From Caldilinea sp. CFX5 (GTDB lineage Bacteria > Chloroflexota > Anaerolineae > Caldilineales > Caldilineaceae): 64,000 bases of DNA. The notes below the pieces were generated by a model. That model was not told the DNA's origin. It saw only the letters and a list, made by a program, of their open reading frames with translations, and searched no databases. The translations under genes were made by a program, and so were the position numbers. The stretch is from the NCBI GenBank assembly GCA_021405325.1, contig QWII01000016.1:1-64000 (forward strand), given 5' to 3'. Of this stretch, positions 57,599-64,000 are shown one piece after another; positions within the stretch are counted from its first letter, which is position 1; each line of letters starts with the position of its first letter.

Positions 57599-58291
57599 TT
57601 AAGGATAGTCAAGCTGGATTGTATCAAACTCGATGACGCCGCTGGGCAGATAGGCGTAGTCGGGCTGATAATCGCGGTTTGTGCGCAGGAAATCGCGCTG
57701 CTCATAGGGTGCATCCAGCGGCACGACGTTGAGCGGAAAGAGGACGATAATCAGATCACAGTTGACATCCTTGAGCGCATCGCGAATGTCGCCATAGCCA
57801 TAAAGCTTGGTCAGGTCATGGCGACCGCCGGCGCACGTCCACTGAGCGGGGTCGTCGGACAAGAAGAGTGTTTGCTCACTCCAATCAGGGGTGACGACGA
57901 GCGATTGACCAGTGAGGACAAAGTTGGGGCGGGTGTCGCCAATATCAGCTTGCACCCACAAAGTCAATTTAGCCCCCTTGAGATCGACATTACCACGTAG
58001 CCGCACGGTCATGCGGGCGTTGGTCAGATTGCGATCCTTGTTCTCGGCCAGAAAGCGATTGACGCCTACCTCCGTTTGAAATTTTTCGGTATAGTACGTG
58101 GGATGGGTATAGAGATAGGTGAGCAGATGCAAATAACCGGCGCCGGGCGGGCTGTGATTGGGATCCACGCGCCAGGGGCCACGGGTGATCAGGACGCCAT
58201 CTTTCAATTCGGGCATATTCGAGCCGGTGCCCCAAGCGCACCAACCGCCGGGGCCGTTGTCAAAGGTTTCGATATAAGGTGTGCGATCCAC
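57599..58291 (-). CDS. Hypothetical beta-rich protein of the sialidase operon
   Basis: A 230-residue protein beginning MDRTPYIETFDNGPGGWCAW. No known motif is recognised. The alternating pattern (LKDGVLITRGPW, ARMTVRLRGNVDLKGAKLTLWVQAD and similar, many aromatic and Gly residues) suggests a jelly-roll or lectin-like fold such as a carbohydrate-binding module. It has no signal peptide. It lies between the zinc-lacking alcohol dehydrogenase gene and the two-domain sialidase gene, with 17-27 nt gaps, so it belongs to the operon. Possible role: binding or acting on the same glycan substrate. Confidence 0.8.
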   Translation of the reverse strand: MDRTPYIETFDNGPGGWCAWGTGSNMPELKDGVLITRGPWRVDPNHSPPGAGYLHLLTYLYTHPTYYTEKFQTEVGVNRFLAENKDRNLTNARMTVRLRGNVDLKGAKLTLWVQADIGDTRPNFVLTGQSLVVTPDWSEQTLFLSDDPAQWTCAGGRHDLTKLYGYGDIRDALKDVNCDLIIVLFPLNVVPLDAPYEQRDFLRTNRDYQPDYAYLPSGVIEFDTIQLDYP

Positions 58292-58308
58292 AGTGCTTTC
58301 TCCTTACC

Positions 58309-59301
58309 CTACATGGCGCCCCAATCATACACGGCGCCCAGCAAACCGGCCTCACGCTGGGCAAGGCGGTCATAAAGGGTTGGCCCCGCTTCCGGCGCAA
58401 AGCGGTGGGTAATGGCCGGCGCGAGCGTAAACTTGCCCTGCCCCAGCAGATCGAGGCTCTGTCGTGTGTTGTCGTGAATGGTAAAACGCCAGATGTGCGC
58501 CGGGTAGCTCTCCGCCGGGTCGTTAGAGCAGCCGACCATGCGCAATTCTTTGCTGTGAAAGTTTTTCAGATAGGCTTGATGAAGACGGGCGGCCATCGCC
58601 GGGTCAGGCGGATCGGGGCGGTAGATGCCGAGAATGGCGACGCGTCCCCACTTGCGCGTCAATTCCATCGCCTGCACCAGGCCATGATAGCTGCCGGTGG
58701 CATCAATCGTCACATCAATGCCTTTGTCGCCGACAAGCGCCGCCAGTTGAGCAGGGAACGCCGGTGTGGTGGGATTGAGGGCATGGCGCACCCCCATTTG
58801 CCGGGCAAGCGCCAGACGCGTCTCGTCGGTGTCCAGTGCAACCAGGGGAATGCTCAACGCTTCGGCCAGGGCGCACCCCATCAAGCCGACCACCCCCTGC
58901 CCGATGACACAGGCCGTCTCGCCCAAACGATAATCACAGAGGCGCAAGGCATGAAGCACCAACGTCGGCAGATAAGCAAAGGCGGCCTGGGCAAAATCGA
59001 CGCTATCCGGGATCGGTAGCGCCCCTGCTACAGGCGTTAGCACATATTCATGATGCGGACCGCTCGTACGCACGCGGTCGCCCGGTTTGATCTGTGCGAC
59101 GCCAGGTCCCACTGCCGCGACCACACCCGCGCCCAAATAGCCAATATCCGGCCCCGCGCCGGCAAAATAGCGGATGACCTCACTACCCGTGCTGATGGCC
59201 GTGACCTGATGGCGCACCAACACCTGACCCGGCCCCGGTGTGGGGATGGGTAGTTCTTGTACTTCCAGTTGACGGGGGCCGGTAAGGACGAGTGCTTTCA
59301 C
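58309..59301 (-). CDS. MDR-superfamily alcohol dehydrogenase-like protein without obvious catalytic zinc
   Basis: A 330-residue medium-chain dehydrogenase. The GroES-like N-terminal domain reads VQELPIPTPGPGQVLVRHQVTAIS, here TAISTGSEV instead of the CGTD that provides the catalytic zinc Cys. The structural-zinc CxxC cluster is also absent. The Rossmann part is CVIGQGVVGLMGCALAEAL, with the coenzyme acidic residue in LVALDTDETR. It therefore resembles zinc-independent MDR proteins or sugar-oxidising relatives in Chloroflexota. It sits downstream of the permease genes, across a hairpin. Confidence 0.88.
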   Translation of the reverse strand: MKALVLTGPRQLEVQELPIPTPGPGQVLVRHQVTAISTGSEVIRYFAGAGPDIGYLGAGVVAAVGPGVAQIKPGDRVRTSGPHHEYVLTPVAGALPIPDSVDFAQAAFAYLPTLVLHALRLCDYRLGETACVIGQGVVGLMGCALAEALSIPLVALDTDETRLALARQMGVRHALNPTTPAFPAQLAALVGDKGIDVTIDATGSYHGLVQAMELTRKWGRVAILGIYRPDPPDPAMAARLHQAYLKNFHSKELRMVGCSNDPAESYPAHIWRFTIHDNTRQSLDLLGQGKFTLAPAITHRFAPEAGPTLYDRLAQREAGLLGAVYDWGAM

Positions 59302-59314
59302 AGGTATCCTTGTC

Positions 59315-59384
59315 GAGATTGAGAGATTGAGAGATTAGGAATGGAGTAGACAAAACCTCCCAATCCCCTAATCTCCCAATCTCC
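59315..59384. repeat. Tandem-repeat hairpin (GAGATTGA units) after DppC-like gene
   Basis: The left arm has three GAGATTGA-type units (59315-59340) and the right arm (59357-59384) the complementary CCCAATCTC units, with several mismatches. It starts 7 nt from the stop of the DppC-like gene on the minus strand. Confidence 0.8.
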
Positions 59385-59391
59385 AGTTGGT

Positions 59392-60312
59392 TCATTTCGT
59401 ACGTGGATCCAGCGCATCGCGCAGTCCGTCGCCGATAAAGTTGATGGCCAGGACGGTGAGCAAAATCATCATCCCCGGCGGCACCCAAAACCAGGGATTC
59501 TCTTGCAGACGACTGAGGGAGCGGGCGGCGTTGAGCATATTGCCCCAACTGGGCGTCGGCGGCAGCACGCCAAAGCCGAGAAAGCTGAGGGCGGCCTCGG
59601 TCAGAATCGCAGCGGCGACGCCAAAGGTGGCCGCCACCAATACAGGCGCCACGGCGTTGGGCAGAACGTGCCGCACCATAATGCGCCAATCAGCAACACC
59701 AATGCTCTTGGCGGCTCGCACATAGTCACGCTCGCGTACTGAGAGAATTTGGGCGCGCAAGAGGCGCGCCATCCCCGGCCAGCCCAAAATGCCAATGGCG
59801 GCCATCACATTATAGATGCTGGGGCCAAGCACCGAAACGGCAGCCATAATGATTACCAGCCCCGGAATGGTCATGATCACATCGGTCAAGCGCATCACAA
59901 TCATATCGACTGCGCCGCCATAGTAACCGGAGATGGTGCCAAGCAGCAGCGCGATGAGAAGCGAGATGCCCACGGCCACCAGCCCCACCGAAAGCGAGAC
60001 CCGGATGGCGTAGACGGTGCGGCTCCAGACATCGCGCCCGACCGGGTCGGTGCCCAGCCAATACTCGGCGCTGGGCGGAACCAACGAATCGATCAGGCTG
60101 GTCTTGAGCGGGTCTTTGGGCGCGACGAAGGGCGCAAAGATGCCCATTAAGGCCACGATGGTGACAAAGATGAGACTGGCAATCGCTAATTTGTGCCGTC
60201 GAAAGCGCCGCCAGGTGCGTGCATAGGGGCTGTCCACCGGGCGCGATGAAGCCGACTGTAAGGCGATCCTGGGCAACCCAATACGACCGGCGCCGCTGCT
60301 CTGTTCAACCAT
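59392..60312 (-). CDS. ABC permease, DppC/OppC-like (second system)
   Basis: A 306-residue membrane permease with the OppC_N-type start (TWRRFRRHKLAIASLIF), the YWLGTDPVGRDVWSRTVY motif and the EAA loop VRAAKSIGVADWRIMVRHVL. It follows the DppB-like gene by 3 nt. It is one of two complete DppBC sets in the window, and the pairs are clearly different in sequence. No ATPase gene is adjacent. Followed by a hairpin and then the MDR dehydrogenase gene. Confidence 0.93.
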   Translation of the reverse strand: MVEQSSGAGRIGLPRIALQSASSRPVDSPYARTWRRFRRHKLAIASLIFVTIVALMGIFAPFVAPKDPLKTSLIDSLVPPSAEYWLGTDPVGRDVWSRTVYAIRVSLSVGLVAVGISLLIALLLGTISGYYGGAVDMIVMRLTDVIMTIPGLVIIMAAVSVLGPSIYNVMAAIGILGWPGMARLLRAQILSVRERDYVRAAKSIGVADWRIMVRHVLPNAVAPVLVAATFGVAAAILTEAALSFLGFGVLPPTPSWGNMLNAARSLSRLQENPWFWVPPGMMILLTVLAINFIGDGLRDALDPRTK

Positions 60313-60315
60313 CGC

Positions 60316-61284
60316 TCACTCTCCACTCATGGCAATCCGCGGGTCGGCAAAGGCATAGGCAATATCAGCCAGGAGATTGCTCACCAACACCGTAATGCCG
60401 GATAACAAGATGCCGCCCATCATCACCGGGTAATCGCTATTGCCGGTCGCCTCCACCATGGTCGAGCCAATCCCGGGAATGCTAAAGATCGTCTCAATAA
60501 TCACCGCGCCGCCAAAGAGGCCGGGGATTTGCAGCCCCAAAATGGTGATAATCGGCAAGGCCGCATTCTTAAAGGCGTGGCGCAGGTTGATCTGGGCGGT
60601 GGCGAGACCTTTGGCGCGCGCCGTGGTAATATACTCCTCCTGCAACACTTCTAACATGCTGGAACGCGTATAGCGTAGCAAACTAGCGGTGCCGCCCACC
60701 GAGAGGGCGATCAACGGCAAGACCATGTGCATGGCGCGATCCAGCAGGGAAAAGGGCGCGCCCGGTGTGATCAACCCGGAGGTAGGAAACCAACCCAGCC
60801 GGAGCGCACCGATAAAGATCAGAATCAAGGCAAAGAAAAAGCTGGGCATAGCTACCCCGGCAAAGGAGAGCGCGGTCAAGATATAATCCAACCAGGAATA
60901 GGGCCGCAACGCCGAAAGGATGCCGAGCAGCACCCCCACCACGGTCGTAAGGAGGAGCGAAAGCGTCATCAACAGGATGGTGTTTTTGATGCCATCGATC
61001 ATTAACCGCGCCACGGGTTGCGCTTTGATATAGGAATGGCCCAAGTTGCCGGTGAGCACCTCTTTGAGCCAAAGGAGATAGCGTACCGGCACCGGCTGAT
61101 CCAACCCCAAGGCGGCCCGCCGCCGCGCAATATCCTCGTCGGTCATCTGCCGCATCTCATTGGGGTCAAGCATCGCCATGATCGGGTCGCCCGGCGCCAT
61201 GTTGATAAAGGTAAAGTCGATGGCCGTAATCCCCAAGAGCAGAATGGGAATCAACAGCAATCGCCGTAGAATGTATTGTCCCAT
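60316..61284 (-). CDS. ABC permease, DppB/OppB-like (second system)
   Basis: A 322-residue membrane permease. ATG 61284 gives the canonical start MGQYILRRLLLIPILLLG; the longer frame reads through the hairpin. The motif INMAPGDPIMAMLDPN and the EAA loop TTARAKGLATAQINLRHAFKNAAL match the family. A hairpin (61311-61405) separates it from the binding-protein gene. It forms a heterodimeric pore with the DppC-like protein. Confidence 0.93.
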   Translation of the reverse strand: MGQYILRRLLLIPILLLGITAIDFTFINMAPGDPIMAMLDPNEMRQMTDEDIARRRAALGLDQPVPVRYLLWLKEVLTGNLGHSYIKAQPVARLMIDGIKNTILLMTLSLLLTTVVGVLLGILSALRPYSWLDYILTALSFAGVAMPSFFFALILIFIGALRLGWFPTSGLITPGAPFSLLDRAMHMVLPLIALSVGGTASLLRYTRSSMLEVLQEEYITTARAKGLATAQINLRHAFKNAALPIITILGLQIPGLFGGAVIIETIFSIPGIGSTMVEATGNSDYPVMMGGILLSGITVLVSNLLADIAYAFADPRIAMSGE

Positions 61285-61310
61285 GTTTCCATTCACATTT
61301 GGCAAGATAG

Positions 61311-61405
61311 GGTGAGGGGGTGAAGGGGTGACAAGGAGACAGAAGAAGTGAATAATCTTCACATCTCCTGTCTCCTGTCTCGTATCACCCCTTCACCCCC
61401 TCACC
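61311..61405. repeat. Hairpin with 21-nt outer arms after family-5 binding-protein gene
   Basis: Outer arms 61311-61331 and 61385-61405 pair perfectly (GGTGAGGGGGTGAAGGGGTG core, a repeated GGTGARGGG unit). An inner pair of GGAGACAG/CTGTCTCC words adds a second stem. It begins 9 nt from the stop of the binding-protein gene on the minus strand. Confidence 0.9.
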
Positions 61406-61414
61406 TTGTCACAT

Positions 61415-63097
61415 TCACCCTTCCACCCACGCATTCTGGATCCCGCCCCAATCGTTGAAACCGGTGGCGGCGTAAATGGGGAGTACATCGTGAACGCGCT
61501 TGTTGATGGCCCAGATGTTGGGGGTTGGACAGATCATGAGGAAGAGCGCCTCCTCGGCCAGGATCTCCTGCATCTCGTAGATGATCGCCTTCATCTCCTC
61601 GTCAGCGTGGCGCTGCACCGACATATCGGCCAGTTCTTCATAGCGCGCATTCTTGAAGCCGGTGTAATAGGCTTCCGCCACACGCGAATCAAAGTAAGAG
61701 GCAAATTCGGTGGGATGACCAATGGGGTAGGAACTCCAGTAGAGGTCAAAATCCCAGTCGGGGCCGCGGCCGGCGGTGAGATCGGCGTTGATCTGGAATT
61801 CTGCCTGGACGCCCACCTCGGCCCAGTAACCGTTGATTGCATCCCAAATCGAAGTGTCGGCCGGCACTTTGTCGGTCAACCAGCGGATTTTGGTATTACT
61901 ATCCCAGCCTGCTTCCGCCAATAATTGTTTGGCCTTCTCCGGATCATAGTCGTAGCGTTTCAGGTTGGGGCTGTCGCCAAATTTGGGAATCTGGATCAGG
62001 GTGTCGATCTTTTCCGAAGCGCCGGCATAGATCTTCTGGATGATGGTGTCGCGGTCGATGGCATGGAGCAACGCCTGACGGACGCGTTTGTCCTGGAGAT
62101 AGGGGCGGGTGCTGTTGATCACCGTGCCAACAGTCAGCGTCGCCTTGGGGGTGCGGAAGTTGAGGAAGTCGAGCTGCTTCATGCGCTCATACTCGGTGTC
62201 CGGAATCCAACCGATGTCGATCTCCTTCTTCTCAATGGCGGCGGCGACGGTCTGGCGATCCTGATAAGAACGATAAACCAGCTTATCGACCTTGGGCTTG
62301 CCAAAGTGATAATCGGGGTTGGGTTCGTAGATAATGTACTGATCCGCCACATATTCAACGACCTTGAAGGGGCCAATCCCGACATGTTTGGCGGTTGTGG
62401 CCCATTCGCTCTGCAAAATTTCCTGGGCTTTCTCGCGGTTCAGATAATCCTTGAGGATGTGTTCGGGCGCCATACAGGTGTTGTTAAAGGCGGCCAGCAC
62501 TAAGTCTTCGTTGGCCGGATCGATCAGATCAAATTGCACCGTATGGTCATCCACCACCGTCAAACCGGTGATGCGCTCGGCTTCGTTGTCGATCCATTCG
62601 CGCGCGCCCACCACATAGGGCGCCAAATAGCGGGTTAAGATATAGCCGCCCAGGTCCAGGCCGGCCATGTGAAAGGTAAAGTCCACATCCTTGGCGGTGA
62701 AGGGCTGCCCGTCGTGCCACTTCAACCCCTTGCGCAGATAAAACGTGAGGGTCTTGCCATCCTCAGAAAATTCCCACTTCTCGGCGAGATCGGGATAAAA
62801 CTCTTTGGTCGGCTCGCGCAACTGAACAAGCTTCCCTTGCGCCATCAACCGATTATAGATCGTCTCGCCGCCGGCATAGCTGCGCATATGCATAAAATGG
62901 CTGAAGCTTGTCTTCTGGCCATAGCCAATGTTGAGGGTGCCGCCGGCCGTTGGTTGGGCGACCCCGCCACTGCCGGTGGCTGGTTGGGCCGCCGGGGCGT
63001 CGGTTGGCGTCGCCGGCACACAGGCGGCCAACACCCCCACGCTTGCCCCCAGGGCCGTCATCTGTAGAAACTCACGACGGTTCAATTGCTTTGCCAT
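61415..63097 (-). CDS. ABC substrate-binding lipoprotein, family 5 (second system)
   Basis: A 560-residue binding protein from ATG 63097, which has AAGGAGAAC upstream; the longer frame has no such signal. The Tat-like motif is LNRREFLQMTALG and the lipobox LAACVPA, followed by an Ala/Pro/Thr linker. Family-5 features include LRKGLKWHDGQPFTAKDVDFTF and QDKRVRQALLHAIDRDTII. The gene leads a run with DppB, DppC, an MDR dehydrogenase, a hypothetical protein and two sialidase-like genes, so its ligand is probably an oligosaccharide or glycan fragment rather than a peptide. Confidence 0.92.
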   Translation of the reverse strand: MAKQLNRREFLQMTALGASVGVLAACVPATPTDAPAAQPATGSGGVAQPTAGGTLNIGYGQKTSFSHFMHMRSYAGGETIYNRLMAQGKLVQLREPTKEFYPDLAEKWEFSEDGKTLTFYLRKGLKWHDGQPFTAKDVDFTFHMAGLDLGGYILTRYLAPYVVGAREWIDNEAERITGLTVVDDHTVQFDLIDPANEDLVLAAFNNTCMAPEHILKDYLNREKAQEILQSEWATTAKHVGIGPFKVVEYVADQYIIYEPNPDYHFGKPKVDKLVYRSYQDRQTVAAAIEKKEIDIGWIPDTEYERMKQLDFLNFRTPKATLTVGTVINSTRPYLQDKRVRQALLHAIDRDTIIQKIYAGASEKIDTLIQIPKFGDSPNLKRYDYDPEKAKQLLAEAGWDSNTKIRWLTDKVPADTSIWDAINGYWAEVGVQAEFQINADLTAGRGPDWDFDLYWSSYPIGHPTEFASYFDSRVAEAYYTGFKNARYEELADMSVQRHADEEMKAIIYEMQEILAEEALFLMICPTPNIWAINKRVHDVLPIYAATGFNDWGGIQNAWVEG

Positions 63098-63322
63098 ACT
63101 TGGTTCTCCTTGCGTTGAAAAGACGATGGTCGGTTTACATGTGGGCATCGGTTCGGCCTTTGATTGCGAACGAACCAATGCCCCGTACAACACATGAAGT
63201 CAGGAAGAAACGTCCAACAGCCAAGCGAAACATTGAAGCGGGTTATCAGATTGTCCTACACATTGCTGTTAGGGTAGTCTATGCAAATTGGCAGAAGCTG
63301 TCAAACGCGAAAAATGCGCGGG
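63098..63322. other. Intergenic region upstream of the second family-5 binding protein
   Basis: This 225-nt gap lies between the truncated sialidase-like gene and the binding-protein gene. I see the Shine-Dalgarno sequence of the latter but no hairpin, operator motif or clear promoter. Confidence 0.4.
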
Positions 63323-64000
63323 CTATCGCACGATCTCAATCGGCAACAGAAAAATCCGGTTGCGCTCGCCCGAAGCGGCGGGAGTTGGCTGCCAGCCAAA
63401 GGGCGTGCGATCATAGGCCAGCAGCAGCCGATTGGGCGCGACCTCAATGATTTCCGTGTAGGCGGTAGTCTGCGCCGGCGTGATCTGGTAGCCGGGATTG
63501 GGCGCCCAGCGATTGTGATGGGCGAAAATGTCAATCGCCTGCCACTGCTCGCCGCGCTGATCACTGGAAAGCCAGAGAAAGACGCCCGGTCGCCCGGTAG
63601 AGAGCGCCAAGACGCCATTCTGTAGCCGCTTCAAACTGGGTTCAACGCTACAAGCCGGCAACAGATCAGGGGTAGACCAGGTGCGCCCGCCGTCGGCGCT
63701 ATAGCTGCGGCGCAAGGGGAAGTCCGCCCCGCCGCCCATACGCATGACACACATCAGCTCCCCGTTCGCCAGTTGCACCAGCGAAGGTTCGCCGGGGCCA
63801 TGACCGCGTGGCTCAACCGTCGGGGCCGCCTCCGGTCCGGCCACCGTCGCTAGATAGCGCCAGGTGCGCCCGCCATCTTCCGAGGTCGCGATATAGACGG
63901 AATAGAGAGGATCACTCCCTTTGCCGTGATAGGTTTGTGAGCTGCCATAGAGCGTCGCCAGCAGACGCCCCTCGACCCTGAGCGCATCGCCATCAAAACA
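63323..64000 (-). CDS. Sialidase-like Asp-box protein (5' end beyond window)
   Basis: The frame is open from the window edge at 64000 to the stop at 63323, 225 residues of the C-terminal part. Asp-box motifs SEDGGRTW and SADGGRTW are visible, with LANGELMCVMRMGGG and EVAPNRLLLAYDRTP between and after them. The sequence resembles residues 150-325 of the 734-residue protein at 55.4-57.6 kb. Its proximity to the second family-5 importer supports a shared glycan-use locus. The start and any signal peptide are not in view. Confidence 0.85.
   Translation of the reverse strand, partial: CFDGDALRVEGRLLATLYGSSQTYHGKGSDPLYSVYIATSEDGGRTWRYLATVAGPEAAPTVEPRGHGPGEPSLVQLANGELMCVMRMGGGADFPLRRSYSADGGRTWSTPDLLPACSVEPSLKRLQNGVLALSTGRPGVFLWLSSDQRGEQWQAIDIFAHHNRWAPNPGYQITPAQTTAYTEIIEVAPNRLLLAYDRTPFGWQPTPAASGERNRIFLLPIEIVR

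Noticed and set aside
1..64000. tRNA, rRNA, IS element, prophage or integrase
   Set aside because: I looked for clover-leaf signatures, conserved rRNA words, transposase DDE-type proteins and integrase motifs and found none.

Overview
The window is a 64 kb stretch of bacterial chromosome, GC-rich (high fifties by eye). It probably comes from a Chloroflexota bacterium of the Anaerolineae/Caldilineales type. The reasons are many ABC importers with Tat-type lipoprotein binding proteins (RRxFL, then LAAC/LAGC lipoboxes), several phytanoyl-CoA-dioxygenase-like and enolase-superfamily enzymes, Asp-box sialidases, and a secreted protein ending in the LYLPLV motif seen in Chloroflexi exoproteins. This assignment is inference; no rRNA, tRNA or marker gene is present. 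No CRISPR array, IS element or prophage was seen.

Layout. 1-3.0 kb (minus): 2-hydroxyacid dehydrogenase, HAD hydrolase, DUF4432 aldose-epimerase-like protein. 3.0-15.5 kb (plus): a sugar/sugar-acid locus with two successive family-1 binding proteins, a CUT1 permease pair, a second 2-hydroxyacid dehydrogenase, an RraA-like protein, an Ldh2-type dehydrogenase, an SDR, a second permease pair split by a small unknown gene, and a methyltransferase. 15.5-22.1 kb: an aldehyde:ferredoxin oxidoreductase family protein, a PNPOx-like protein, a VanX-like dipeptidase, a secreted clostripain-like protease and a PhyH protein. 22.2-22.9 kb: a Phd/PIN toxin-antitoxin pair. 22.9-27.8 kb (minus): a GntR regulator leading a CUT2 importer. 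28.1-30.4 kb: an M24 peptidase and an enolase-superfamily enzyme. 30.5-34.9 kb: a LysM protein with a long Pro/Thr tail, OsmC, an M81/MlrC protein and a RelE/Phd pair. 35-49.9 kb: two PhyH proteins, a deacetylase, PLP enzymes, a cytochrome-like/sugar-dehydrogenase fusion, a cyclase, a ceramidase-like protein, an AbrB/PIN pair, an AAA ATPase with a frameshifted TOPRIM-like partner, and an FAD oxidoreductase. 50.3-64 kb: two dipeptide-type ABC importers and three Asp-box sialidase-like genes, one cut by the window edge.

How they fit together. Most of the window looks like scavenging of carbohydrates, sugar acids and glycan fragments: importers bring in substrates, and cytoplasmic dehydrogenases, epimerases, dehydratases and sialidase-like enzymes process them. 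Only the CUT2 importer carries its own ATPase, so the other systems probably share ATPases encoded elsewhere.

The most striking non-coding feature is a family of about 14 long intergenic hairpins. In many of them the arms are built from short tandem repeats, and most begin within about 10 nt of a stop codon. All five complete solute-binding-protein genes in the window are followed immediately by one, which suggests a 3'-end mRNA device that raises binding-protein output over downstream genes. A second signal is a GTATACCA-centred operator-like motif in several 5' regions, including that of the FCD-type GntR regulator, which suggests a local regulon.
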